In this document: one piece after another, positions 33,339-44,300 of the stretch
Numbering within the stretch: position 1 is the stretch's first letter
How the letters are laid out: each line of letters starts with the position of its first letter
Source of the DNA: Rattus norvegicus
Taxonomy: Eukaryota > Chordata > Mammalia > Rodentia > Muridae
NCBI RefSeq assembly: GCF_036323735.1
Contig: NC_086026.1
Location: 93,686,359 to 93,750,358, forward strand
DNA: 64,000 nucleotides
Direction of reading: 5' to 3'
Program-made: the position numbers and the translations under genes
The notes under the pieces: generated by a model
Told to the model about the DNA's origin: nothing
Databases searched by the model: none
What the model saw: the letters and a program-made list of their open reading frames with translations, nothing else

Positions 33339-33540
33339 CAGTGGTTCTCAATCTTCCCAATACTGTGGCCCGTTAGTACAAGTCCTCATGTTGTAGTGAC
33401 CCTAACCATAAAATTATCTTCATTGCTACTTTGTAACTGCATTTTGCTACTGTTATGAATCACAATGTAAATATCTGAGTTTTCTGATGGCCTTAGCTAA
33501 CCCCTTAGACAAGGGCCTCAACCCAGGGGTGAGAACTATG
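33339..33540. mobile_element. URR1-type hAT (Charlie-like) non-autonomous transposon
   Basis: Starts CAGTGGTTCTCAATCTTCCC and contains GTCCTCATGTTGTAGTGACC, CATTGCTACTTTGTAACTGC and TACTGTTATGAATCACAATG, then ends in GGGGTGAGAACTATG. Same family as 17766-17953 but more decayed at its 3' terminus. Confidence 0.8.
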
Positions 33541-34063
33541 ATTATATACACCTTGGCAGAAACTATTATTTGGATATTAGCCACCACTCCCCCCACCCTC
33601 TGGCTCCGCCTCCTAAATATCCTTGACAGGATAAGCACCAACTGCAGAAAATGCTACTTTGAAGGACACCACCTCTGTTCTGCAGTGAATGCATTATGGT
33701 TTCTGACTGAACAGGATGAGTCAGGTGCCTGGAAGGCTGACCACCATCCATCCTGAAGCCCTGTAGGATGTAAGAATGCAGAGAGGGTGGTGGTGGGAAC
33801 TCTTATATATGGGGTCAGATAGGCGGCTCAATGCATGGGTTGCCTTAAAGTTATTGGCAAACACACAGTGCCTGGCACAAGCAGGGCTCTCAGTGCACAT
33901 ACTGAACAGAGGGCTCAGCTTACTAAAACGATAAGGACCAAAATAAAAAGCAAATGTCAGCCACAAATCTTAGCAGGACCTAGATAAATTCTCCTAACAG
34001 GCTTCCCTGATATTGATCATCTATCCTCTACTTTATTTATTTAACCTTCACTGTGTATCTCAG
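33541..34063. other. Intergenic, nothing recognised
   Basis: About 520 bp of unique sequence with a C-rich CCACTCCCCCCACCC run at 33584. No gene supported. Confidence 0.5.
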
Positions 34064-34389
34064 TGTCTTTGTTAAGGTTTTACTGTTGTGAACAGACACC
34101 ATGACCAAGGCAACTGTTGTAAGAACAACATTTAATAGGGGCTGCCTTACAGGTTCAGAGGTTCAGTCCATTATCATCAAGGTGGGAGCATGGCAGCATC
34201 TAGGCAGGCATGGTGCAGGAGGAGCTGAGAGTTCTACATCTTCATCTGAAAGCTGCTAGCAGAATACTGACTTCCAGGCAGCTAGGATGAGGGTCTTAAA
34301 GCCCACACCCACAGTGACACACCTACCCCAACAGGGTCACACCTTCTAATTATGCCACTCCCTGGCCTGCACATATACAAACCATCACA
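34064..34389 (-). mobile_element. ORR1-type MaLR LTR, antisense, near full length
   Basis: About 325 bp that read on the minus strand from TGTGATGGTTTGTATATG to AACCTTAACAAAGACA, so it has the TG..CA ends of an LTR. The poly-A signal region (ATTAAATG in sense) is near 34130. It is a solo LTR of an old ERVL-MaLR element with no internal sequence alongside. Confidence 0.82.
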
Positions 34390-34689
34390 CTCAGGTTGAC
34401 TTTAAACTGTGTTTCTTCAAATTTGGCCTCAGCCTCTGAAACAGCTGGAGTTGTGGGTGAGGTGCATGACGCAGGAACAGGCTTTGCTTGGATATTGTGA
34501 TTAGCGGATAACATACTACTACTCAAGATGCGACGCTCTATACGACACGATTTATGTCTTTTCCTGTTTAGTCTGCCAGTTTTAACATTGACCTTGCTGG
34601 ATCTTGGTTGGCAGTCATTCAATTTCAGGGCCTGAAACACCGTCCCGTGCTGTCGGGCTTCCCGCTGGTGATCCGAGCGCTGCTCTGCT

Positions 34690-35280
34690 GCTTGTGGAGT
34701 GAGTTTGACGTCTTCCTCTGTTTCATCTGATCTGGTTATTCTGTGGTTTCAGCATCTTGACTGTGATGTGTCATGGAGACATTCCTCTCTAGCTCTGTCT
34801 CTTTGGGATAAATATTTCTTGGGTTTGGATATCTGTTTCTTTCCCTAGAGTTTTGGGAATTTTCTGCTGTAATTTCACTGAATACATTTTCTACGTCTTC
34901 ATTGTTTATTTCTGCTCTCTCTCCCTCTTTTGTTCTAGCCTGTGGATTCTTAGGTTTGGCTGTTTGGTCATACCCTAGAGTGTTTAGACTGTGTGGCCAT
35001 ACTGGTTTAATTTTTTTGCTTTGATGTTTGGGTGTTGAGTTTCCTTGGGCTGGCCTTTCATCCTTGGTTCTGTCTGCTGTTTCCTCTAGACTACTGAGGA
35101 CGCTTTCCACTCCTTTTGCTTGGTTTTCACTTCCAACATTGCTGTCCTTCCATCTGACCCTCTTGCTGAATTTCTTAGCCACACCACCGACTTCTCTTCT
35201 CCCTTGCTGTTATTCGTTCACACCACCCCTCTATTAGTTTCACCCTTAAGCCATTGATTCATTTAGATGCAGACACTGAA
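34690..35280 (-). mobile_element. Diverged L1-like ORF1 fragment (old L1/HAL1 type)
   Basis: The minus-strand frame 34736-35182 (148 codons) is Lys/Glu/Asn-rich. At DNA level the block GGGAATTTTCTGCTGTAATTTC..TTCTTAGGTTTGGCTGTTTGGTC has the same order as the ORF1 coiled-coil region of the L1 at 26510-26640. I read it as an old L1-type ORF1 remnant. A host gene is less likely because no exon boundaries or conserved motif are visible. Confidence 0.45.
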
Positions 35281-35752
35281 TTCTTAGGAATTCAATAATC
35301 TTAGCTTCTTTGGATTCAGGAATGGAGGAGTCATGACCCTTTGTACCTTATGCTGTCTTACTGTTTTCATTTACTGGTATTGATGTTGATAATCTCTTAA
35401 GGTTTGATTTAGGATCTTCTCAGTAACTAGTCTATTCTTGAGATCCCAATTCCCAGTAACACTGAGAGGTGAAAACACTCTGTTATAGTAGGAAAACACC
35501 CCAGTAAACTCAATATAGAGTACATTTACTCAGCAAATGAATGAAAAATGAGAAGGAAGCAGGGATAGGGGAGAAGAACGGAGAGTGGAAGCACCTGGAA
35601 GTAAACCGAGGGGTAGAGATGGATGTTGGTGTCGTGAGAAAGGAAAAAGTGCAGCAGATACAAAACCATCTGGATGCCAAATAAAGAAAAGATGGTTAAT
35701 CAAAGTTGGCTAAATGTAAGAAGAATGATACAAAGTGAAATGATAAGTCTTT
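35281..35752. other. Intergenic, nothing recognised
   Basis: About 470 bp of AT-rich unique sequence. Confidence 0.5.
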
Positions 35753-35769
35753 AAGAATAAAGCATTATC

Positions 35770-35866
35770 GGGGTTGGGGATTTAGCTCAGTGGTAGAGCG
35801 CTTGCCTAGCAAGCTCAAGGTCCTGGGTTCGGTCCCCAGCTCTAGAAAAAAAAGAAAAGAAAAAAA
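35770..35866 (+). mobile_element. ID SINE with perfect 17-bp target duplication
   Basis: Near-consensus ID body with a long A-rich tail. AAGAATAAAGCATTATC is present at 35753-35769 and at 35867-35883, a textbook L1-mediated insertion. The perfect duplication indicates a young copy. Confidence 0.96.
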
Positions 35867-35954
35867 AAGAATAAAGCATTATCAGAGGGTGACAAAGGGA
35901 TGCTATATGTACATATGTATATATATATATACTTAACTAATACACAAACCAACC

Positions 35955-36790
35955 TGGAAAAGGTACCTAACTATGCATTCTAACTATATTACATTCTAGA
36001 AAAATAAAAATGGTGAGACAATAAAAAATAAGTTGGTAGTTACCAGGGAAAGGGAGGGACAAAAGGTAGAGTAGGTACTGGGGACTTTCACTTATAATGG
36101 TGAATAAATTCAATAAGTGAAATACACTTTCGAGCCCATTCACTCCGTCACAGCGAAACTGGACCCTAAAATAAGTTATGGACGTTGGGAAGAATCCAAG
36201 TGGTTCTTCAGGGCGACAGTGTACCACCGAGGGGCAGTGTTGAAGGACTCTCTGTGCCCTGTCTTCAGTTTTTCTATGAATATAAAAACCATTTTAGAAG
36301 ACAAAAGATTATTCCAAGATATGAGTAGATATTTCATTTCAAAGGGAAGCTTTGCTCAGGACGTAAAGGAAATCAATCAATAATTAATTAATCATTAAAA
36401 AAGACATTCCAGTTGTCATTAAACATCTTAAAATATTCAATATCATTAATCATCATGGAAATTCAAAACAAAATCAAAATGGAATACCATTTAATATTAC
36501 TCAAGAAATCTAAATTTAAAATGAACCCATATCCAGTTCTAGTGGAGTTTGGTAATGAAACAGTGTATCAGCCACCCAGAAATGTTAAAATAATTATACA
36601 ATCCATCAGTTCCACTTCTAAATATTATGAGGTCAAGAGAAATAAAAAATACATTTACAATCTGCAAAGATTTTTCTAGCCAGCTATATGCAATGGCAAA
36701 GAATGGAAGCCACGTGTACAGTCTAATATAAGAGAAACATTTTTCTCAGTTGAAGTTACCTTTTTCCACAAGACCCTGATTGCTTGTGTC
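35955..36790 (+). mobile_element. Ancient LINE-1 (L1M-type) fragments
   Basis: Positions 35970-36110 resemble the start of an old L1 3' UTR (TTACATTCTAGAAAAATAAAAATGGTGAGACA..GGTAGTTACCAGGG). Positions 36395-36720 resemble an old ORF2 3' end (TTAATCATCATGGAAATTCAAAACAAAATC..TCAGTTCCACTTCTAAATATTATG..GCAATGGCAAAGAATGGAAGCC). Both are heavily decayed and non-coding. Confidence 0.6.
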
Positions 36791-36857
36791 AAACTCACAA
36801 AAGGTCTAATCAGGACAAGCAATTGTCTGCCTATTAAAGTTTTCTTTTTGTTGCATT

Positions 36858-36910
36858 TTATGTATGTATGTATGTATGTATGTATGTATGTATGTATGTA
36901 TGTATGTATT
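36858..36910. repeat. (TATG)n tetranucleotide array, about 52 bp
   Basis: Uninterrupted TATG units at the tail of an antisense SINE. Confidence 0.97.
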
Positions 36911-36911
36911 C

Positions 36912-37070
36912 ACCTGTGCATATATACAAGCCATGGCATCCTGTGGAGGTCAGAGGGCAACTTTTAGGAGTCAGTTCTTCTCTACCATGTCATCTTTAGG
37001 TATTGAACCCAGGTTATCGGAGTTAGCAGCAAGCTCCTTTATCCTTTCAGTCATACCCTCGTCCTTTCTG
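36912..37070 (-). mobile_element. B3-family SINE, antisense
   Basis: GTGGAGGTCAGAGGGCAACTTTTAGGAGTCAGTTCTTCTCTACCATGTCATC..GTATTGAACCCAGGTTATCGGAG..CTCCTTTATCCTTTCAGTCATACCC is antisense B3 order. Confidence 0.75.
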
Positions 37071-38750
37071 CTCAGTTTTCATCGACTAATTTGTATTTTT
37101 AAAACACTGAGTTTAAAGAGAGTGTGTATATACACAATAAATCCTGTTACAAATCCATTATTAACCGCCAAATGTCTCCGAGTTTCTCAGTTCTGGATGT
37201 CACACTTGCATGCTTCCTGGCCACGCGGCAGCAACATTTTCCTGTTCTGTGTGGCATGTTAGTGTGAGGGCAGTGATACTCCTTTCAGTCAATGTGCAAA
37301 GAAAGCTTTACCTTTCTCCGAACGGTTGCTGGGGCCCAAGAGGGAGGAGTCTCAGCGGGAGGAGACTGAACAGGAAGTGATGCTCCGTGAGAGGAAACCG
37401 TGCAAGAATCTGAAGAAAGAACAGCAACTCTGACGTCTGCTAGCTCCATCGTCACAGGGGTTAGTCAGACACCCACATGGAAATGGCTCAGACAAAGAGG
37501 ATAACACATCTGCAGCATGTTAAGGTGTCTTGCAGAACCCAGGACTGTGCCACCAGAAATTCCAAATGTAGTCAGTTTCATCTTTGTTTTTTTTTTTTTA
37601 ATAAAGATTATAAAATTATGGAAAAATTCCAATTTTTGCCCTTCCCAGAGGCATTTAAAGATAGCCTGACTCCCTGAAAAGAGTCTTCGGTTTCCCAAGA
37701 TGAAGTTCAATGCACTGTGACTGGGGATGGGGACAGGCTCTCAGCATAGGAACTAGACGTTTCTTTCCTCGCCTCAGAAGGTACTTCAGTTTTTCATGCT
37801 ACCCATGAGCCTTTGTACCCATCTCATCTGTTTTGGAAGACTATGGTTCTCTGTATGTTCTTGGTGACTTCTAATCCCCTGGGTGCAGGTCAGCCGTACC
37901 TCTGGAAGCATTTTGACCTTCAAGAGCTTGTTTCTCTTCAGGCTGTTCTAAGTCTCTTATCACGTTTGACTGTGCCACTGTCTAAGCCTGTCTCCTTCGT
38001 GTGCCTTTTTGAACATTCAAAATTCCATTTCTACTCTTTCCCGGGGCTTCTTAGCTAAACCAAAAAACTGTAAGAGGTCACACATGCTACAGGAGGAATG
38101 CTCCTCCCTGTCTCCTTCCCCTCCATTCTCTCAGTTGTCACAATACTTCCTCCACTCTGGTATCCTTCCTTCCCCTAGAATCTAGACACACTTTCTTTTT
38201 TTTTGTCTCCGTTGTGTTCTATTTTGAGGGCTATCTTTCAACTCATGGCTAAGGAGGATATATACTTTTAAACACTTAAATACTTTAAAATAAAAAATTT
38301 AAAGTTGATTACTTTAAATCTAAATCAGTCATTTAACTTTTGCATGTTTCTAAGTTACACAGAGTAAGACCATCAGGTAGTTTTTGCTGCACCACAAGAA
38401 TTCCTAGTGGATTTGAAGGCTAAAATCTCTACTTACCATTTTATTTTATATGATCTAAATCAGGAAAAACAAAACCAATTTAAAAATATAAATATATTAA
38501 TTATTTCAAAGTAAGAGTGAAGGCTTTTCCAGGATTGTAGGGTTCCCCCCCCCCAATCAATGCTTGTCATTTTAACTGTTAACCATTACCATACTGCACT
38601 CACAGACTATGAGAAACATAGGAAGTATAGTTTTAAAACAAAAACGCTACTGAAAATGACACCGCAAAAATGACATAGATAAGAACACAGCCAGTCGCGC
38701 TGTGAAACCGCAAGTCGTGCAGCAGATTTTGGGGTGGATTCACACCTCAT
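37071..38750. other. Upstream flank of Bckdhb, no repeat or gene recognised
   Basis: About 1.7 kb of largely unique sequence immediately 5' of the promoter. AT-rich segment at 38270-38510, and a C9 run at about 38547. Any distal regulatory elements would lie here but none can be named from sequence. Confidence 0.5.
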
Positions 38751-38769
38751 TTGAGACTGCAGGGTCCTT

Positions 38770-39090
38770 GGTATGGCTTCCGTCTGCGCCGGCCGCCAGG
38801 TCCTAGCGTCTCCGTCCCCGCACCACCTTCCACCTCCGATTGGTCTTTTTCACGGACCCGCCCCTCGAGACCACCCAATGAGGAGGCCGCGTCTCAGCTC
38901 CGCCCTCCCTGCCGGCAGCGTGGGCTGCGGTGCCTGAGAACCCGGGATGGCGGCGGTGGCTGCGCGCGCCGGTGGGCTGCTGCGGCTCGGGGCTGCAGGA
39001 GCGGAGCGGCGGCGGCGCGGATTGCGCTGCGCTGCGCTGGTGCAAGGCTTCTTGCAACCCGCTGTCGATGACGCGTCCCAGAAGCGGCGG
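38770..39090 (+). promoter_or_regulatory. Bckdhb: CpG-rich Bckdhb promoter with CCAAT and GC boxes
   Basis: GC content and CpG frequency rise sharply here against AT-rich flanks. An inverted CCAAT box (GATTGGT, 38838-38844), a direct CCAAT box (38875-38879) and GC boxes (CCCGCCCCTC at 38857, CTCCGCCCTCCC at 38899) lie within about 110 bp upstream of the start codon. No TATA box is visible. This is the usual layout of a TATA-less housekeeping promoter, bound by NF-Y and Sp1-type factors in other genes; binding here is inferred. The transcription start is probably between about 38880 and 38940, so the 5' UTR is short. Confidence 0.8.
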
Positions 39091-39136
39091 GTGGCCCACT
39101 TCACTTTCCAGCCGGACCCAGAGTCCCTTCAGTATG
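38947..39136 (+). CDS. Bckdhb: Bckdhb exon 1: E1-beta presequence and start of mature subunit
   Basis: First coding exon of the E1-beta subunit of the branched-chain alpha-keto acid dehydrogenase complex. With E1-alpha it forms the thiamine-diphosphate-dependent E1 heterotetramer that decarboxylates the keto acids of Leu, Ile and Val in the mitochondrial matrix. Translation starts at 38947 in a good context (G at -3 and +4). Residues 1-48 are Ala/Arg/Leu-rich with no acidic residue until residue 20, a typical matrix-targeting presequence. VAHFTFQPDP at residue 49 matches the known mature N-terminus of the family. The exon has 63 codons plus one base and is followed by donor GTGAGA. Upstream in-frame ATGs are not used, since the family start is here. 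Identification rests on recalled similarity to human BCKDHB. Confidence 0.93.
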
Positions 39137-40512
39137 GTGAGATTTGGCGATCTTGCCGCATCCCTGTCTTGTCCTAGACTCTAGACTATAATCTAGAACC
39201 TCTCTGGTTCAGGTCGGTTTGTGGTCCTGTTACTCTTCCTTGGTGACTCTTCCCTTCAGCTGCAGCCCCTGGGAACTTCAAGATAGGTGAGAGGGCACTG
39301 CCTTCTGCGAGGGCCTGAGGGTGTAGAAGAGTTGTCCGAAGAGTGCCCCTCTTTCCCCTGAGTGCTCTCCCTGCTCTCCCTTATCAGATCTTAGGTGTTA
39401 GCTTGTCCTAGACTGAGTCACTAACTTGAGGCAGATGTCTGTAAAATCCTTGCCTTTTTATTTTCATCCGGGCAGAAAGTGTAAACCTAGGAAGTAAATA
39501 TTAGAATCTGATTTTCTCAAGGTCACGAAACAGGTTCTGCCTAAAGATGGGAAAGAATCCAGACTTCTAATTGAGCCCAATACAGAGTTCCTGCTGGGCC
39601 CTGTTGTCACTTGGCCAAACTGGACTCCATAGAGGTGGTAGGAAAGAGCAAATGAAAGGGCACGGGGCAGTGTGCACCTTTTAACTCTCTGTTCCTCCTG
39701 CAAGTTTTTTTTTTTTTTTTTTTGCAGTCGCCTGCCATCCTAGGTCTATCTGCAGAATATCAGGAGAAAGTAAGGAAAATCTATTCTGTTTTCCTGTCTA
39801 ATAAATTCTCCTTCGCTGGGGCTGGAATTTTCTTTGGAAGCCCGTCTTTACCTGTGAACAATAATTGAATATTTATGGAAAGTTTGCTACTGGTGAAATT
39901 TACACTCCTCATCTCATTTAGTTCATAGGACAAGATTTAATTTCATGTGAGGTAGGTCCTGTTTTAATGTTTGCTTTGCAGTTAGATAACCTGAAACCTC
40001 GGAGCAGATTTTTCAACAGTACACAGGACCTAAGTTCATGACACATAGCTACAAGGGTTAGAATCTAGTAAGCCTCCAGACTTCAGACTTGCCACTCCAT
40101 GCAAGGCAATGAGAGGCCTTTACAAATAACTTAAATACGGGGTTCCCCAGTTTTGTGAAATAGTCCTATTAGAAAGACAAACAACAGTTCATTTTTCCCT
40201 CCCAGCCTTCAAGACTGTTTTCACAGCAAGGAAACTGTGGCCTAGTCACGGAGAAATAGAGCGTAGGTCTTCCCACAGTTGTGAAATTACTGAAATCCAA
40301 GTGATGTCATGGCTCTAAGTTGTTACTATAGAAACGGTACAAGCATAGTACAGATAAAAGGCGTAGTTTAGAAAAAGTAAAAAAACGTGATTGTGCCACT
40401 CACTCTGGTGAGTGCTGCTAAACCTTTTGAGGTTTGTCCTTCCAGCTCATTGTATTTTCCGCAATTGTGATTTTAATACAAGTCCAATTTGCATCATTTA
40501 GAAAAAAAATGT
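39137..40512. other. Bckdhb intron 1, first part
   Basis: Intron 1 spans 39137-49333 (10,197 bp). This first part is mostly unique, with a T-run of about 18 at 39705-39723. No alternative exon is evident. Confidence 0.6.
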
Positions 40513-40700
40513 GGGGGCTGGAGAGATGGCTTGGTGGTTAAGAGCACCGACTGCTCTTCCTGAGGTCCTGAGTTCAAATCCCAGCAACCACATGGTGGCT
40601 CACAACCATCTATAATGGGATCTGATGCCCTCTTCTGGTGTGTCTGAAGACAGCTACAGTGTACTCATATATAATAAATAAATAAAATATTTAAAAAAAA
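40513..40700 (+). mobile_element. B2 SINE in intron 1
   Basis: Full-length sense B2 from GGGGGCTGGAGAGATGGC to an AATAAATAAATAAAA tail. AGAAAAAAATGT occurs on both sides, fitting a target duplication. High similarity to consensus suggests a recent insertion. Confidence 0.94.
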
Positions 40701-40828
40701 AGAAAAAAATGTAATGCTGTAGAGTTTTGACAACCTGTAGAATTCAGTAGTGAGAGTCAGGGTTGAGTTTGGTCTTGTCCCCATCCCCTGAAACTTAGAA
40801 GTCCTCACTTCTGCAAGCCTCACTCAGG

Positions 40829-40890
40829 CTCAGGGAGTAGCACTATTAGGAGGTATGATCCTGTTGGATGAAGAAGACTCTTAGCAACAA
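40829..40890 (+). mobile_element. ORR1-type LTR fragment, sense
   Basis: CAGGGAGTAGCACTATTAGGAGGTATGATCCTGTTGGATGAAG matches the 5' region of the ORR1-type LTRs found elsewhere in the window. Only this short piece is recognisable. Confidence 0.55.
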
Positions 40891-41031
40891 AATCTTCCTT
40901 ATTTCTACTAAGACAACCCATGAAGCCCCACTCAAAGGGTAGCACTCAAAGTTCCAAGATCCACATTCTGCCAAATAAAAGCTTGGTCAGATCTATCACA
41001 GTAATACCCTAGTCCTTGGTACCAACTTCTC

Positions 41032-41353
41032 TCTTAGTTAGGGTTTTACTGCTGCAAACAGACACCATGACCAAGGCAACTCTTAATAAGGACATCATTT
41101 AATTGGGGCTGGCTTACAGGTTCAGAGGTTCAGTCCATTATCAATGTGGGAGAATGGCAGCATCTAGGAAGGCACGATGCAGGAGGTCCTGAGAGTTCTA
41201 CATCTTCATCTGAAGGCTGCTAGCAGAATACTGGCTTCCTGGTAGCTAGGATGGGGTTATTAAAGCCCATGCCCACAAAGACACACCTACTCCAACAAGG
41301 CCACACCTCCATATAGTGCCATTCCCTGGGCCAAGCATATGTAAACCGTCACA
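41032..41353 (-). mobile_element. ORR1-type MaLR LTR, antisense, in intron 1
   Basis: On the minus strand it runs from TGTGACGGTTTACATATGC to AAAACCCTAACTAAGA, the complete LTR order. It is one of three antisense ORR1-type LTRs in this 12-kb region. It lies next to the class II retroviral remnant but belongs to a different (ERVL-MaLR) class, so it is not that provirus's own LTR. Confidence 0.85.
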
Positions 41354-41399
41354 GGGACTAAAGGTATGTACTGTGGGCATGACTGCATTCCAGCCATAT

Positions 41400-44300
41400 C
41401 GTGTTGTAATCCAGAGCATATCTGCATTATAGCAGGATCACATAGACCCAGAAGGTCTTTGGATGTGATCCCATGCCAGAACAGCCATGTTGCTGGATTA
41501 AAATTCCTCTACACCTTCCCATTTCTGTTACAGTCCCATAAACAACAGTTTGAATATCCTTGTGAGGGTCCGTTGATGCAATCATCCTTCATAACTACAG
41601 TCCCGATCATCTGCCCTTCAGCAAATGTTTTTTTTTTTTTTTTTCCATCCGTTCTTTCCAGTCTGCCTGTCTGATGAACATCTGTCCTTTTTCAGCTACT
41701 CTGTTGAGCTGTCCCCATAGGGTTTGGGGGAGGTCGTGTCAGCTTTCTGTATGCTTGCATTGCAGTCTTTCTGCCTCTCTTCCTTTCATGAGTCCTGCTT
41801 TTTGTGTAGAAGTTTCTCTTACTCAGATAGGACCTTTGTCAATCTTGATGGAGCCCATCGCCTTTCATCACCCATGGAAATATAGACAAAACCTCTTTCC
41901 CAGTACAACACATTTCCTGAATTCCATTCTGATGTCAAAACATCTTTAAAGTATACAGGTTGATCTAATTCAGTAGTTCTATAATCTAGTGTCTTTCAGC
42001 AGTGTTGTTCCTGTCTCATTGGCATTCAAAAATTTAAAGTTAATAAAGCAGTATCCAGTATACTTCTGGGAATTCTTACTCCCCGTCTCTGTTTATTAAG
42101 CATCTCCCGTAAGGTATGATTAGATTGTTCTATAACTGCTTGACTTATTGAATTGTGTGGTATACCTGTAATATGTTTTATGCTTTAATATGTAAACGAT
42201 CACTTTAATGGAAGTATATGTGGAGGCTTTTCAGCCTTAATTCGTAAGGGTATCTGCACGATAGCCATCATTTCCAACAAGTGTACAGTTACGGAATCGG
42301 CCTTTTCAGAACTCAAAGCAGAAGCCCATTGAAATGTACGTACCAATGGTATAATGTACAAATCTTAGTTTCCGGAATTCTACAAAGTGGAGGACATCCA
42401 TATGTCAAATTTCATTTCGTTGGGTATGCTTAGGGTATCTGCCAGCAGGTACTGGAACTTGGTTATGCAAAGAACAAGTAGGACTCCTTTTTCTTTTTCT
42501 TTTAATAAAGAATTTCTTTGGCTTGCTGCTCTTTAGCACATTTTTCTTATTAATAATTGGTCAGTCTCGTCATTTCTCCGTGTCAGTGGAACAGGCGATC
42601 CATATGAGGTTGAATATGGGTGGAATGTAATAGATAATTTCTGTCTCGAGTTGTCTGTTGCAGCCGTGTGAGTAATAATGTTAACTAAATTATTAGGAAT
42701 AAGTTCAGCAACTTCTCTATGCAGTACAACTCTCTCTGCATATTATAAGACAGCAGTTATATTGATAGGTTCAGAAAAATCCAATAATACCCTAAGAATT
42801 GTATATAGCTCTGATGTTTGAACCAGAGCATATGGGCTTTGAATTACTTATATTTCCCAACTTATAGCCTGCTATTTTTCATTTATTTCTGTCAGTATAA
42901 AATGTAGGAACTTCAGAAATGGGCATCCCTTTTACTGTAAGGGGGAGAATACATGTTCATTCTTTTTATGACTTGGAGTTGCTTGGTTTTCAGAAATTGT
43001 TGTTAATTCCTCCCAATAATTGCTATAAGCTCTTGGCCAATCTTCATTAATTACCCGTAACGAGGCGATTTCCAGCATGAGTATAATGTGCTATTGTTTA
43101 TTGTGGGTCTGTTTCTGATACTTGACAAAGTCTTGTTCTAACTTTCAAGGTTAGACCAGAAACCTTTTCAATATGCTTTTAGCTTTTTACTCTGTTTATG
43201 TGCTAAGGAGAGCCATTCTAAAATATTGTCTTCTCTCTGCATCATGAATCCATAATGAGAATACTTGAAGGCAAGTTTGGGATCCAGGCAGTCCACATGT
43301 GTGTCCTGCACTTTTGCTCTGCCTGAGTCAACTCTTTCTCTACTTCTGGTGTTAATTGTCTAGGAATGTTTAAGTTTGAATCAGACTTGTAACGTTTGAA
43401 ACAAATTACTCAGCTCTTGAGTACTTAGTCCTGTAGTAGGCTATGACCAGTTAATATTGCCCAATAGTTTTTGCAAGCCATTAATAGTTTAGTTTGTAGC
43501 CGATCTCTTCTGAGCTGTATCTGTTGTGGTTGAATCTTTTGTTGGCTTAATTTAAATCCTGGGTCGTTGATTGAGTCTCCTCTGTATTTTTTTTTTTTTT
43601 TTTAGGAGCAATCTGTAAACCCCAAATAGGTAAAATATTTTTTGCTCTATTAAACATTCATTCTAGAGAGAATGAATTTGCACCAGAATTGGCCAACAAG
43701 ATATCATTTATATAATAGTGATTATGGATTGAGGAAATTGTTTATGAATTATTTCTGGTGGCTGTTGTACAAAATAGAGTTGGATTATTCAGCATTCCTT
43801 GAGGAAGAACTTTCTGTTGGTATGTTTTCAAAGGTGGAGGATAGTTTTAAGTCAGTACTGTAAAGGCAAATTTTTCTCTATCTTGCTCTTGAAAGGGAAT
43901 GAAGCAGTTTTTAAAACTGGTTCTTCCTCCTCTTCCTCCTCCTCCCCCTCCCCCTCCTCCATCTTCTTGGTAATAGAGAAGATAAGGGGATTCCAGTCTG
44001 TAATGGACTCATAGGTTTGATCACTTTATTCCCAGCCCTTAGGTCAGTCAGTGTCTTTGAAAGTCCAGATTTATTTTAAATGACAAACAGAAAGATTCCA
44101 AGGACTTATAGACTGTTTTATGTGTTAAGCTTCCAGCTGCTATAGTACCTGCTGCTCAAGTGCCTGTATTTTTTTCCCCCATTCAAAGTCCATTGCTCTA
44201 ACTGACATATTCTTGTCAGCTAACCATTTTAAAGGTAGGGCGGTTAGTTTCCCAGCACCTCTAGAACTTCTCGTTAGATCAACTGGAGCTTCTCTGCCCT

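Noticed and set aside
38751..39184. Other open frames in the CpG-rich exon 1 region, both strands
   Set aside because: High GC content removes stops in all frames; only the frame starting at 38947 continues through correct splice phases into conserved Bckdhb exons.
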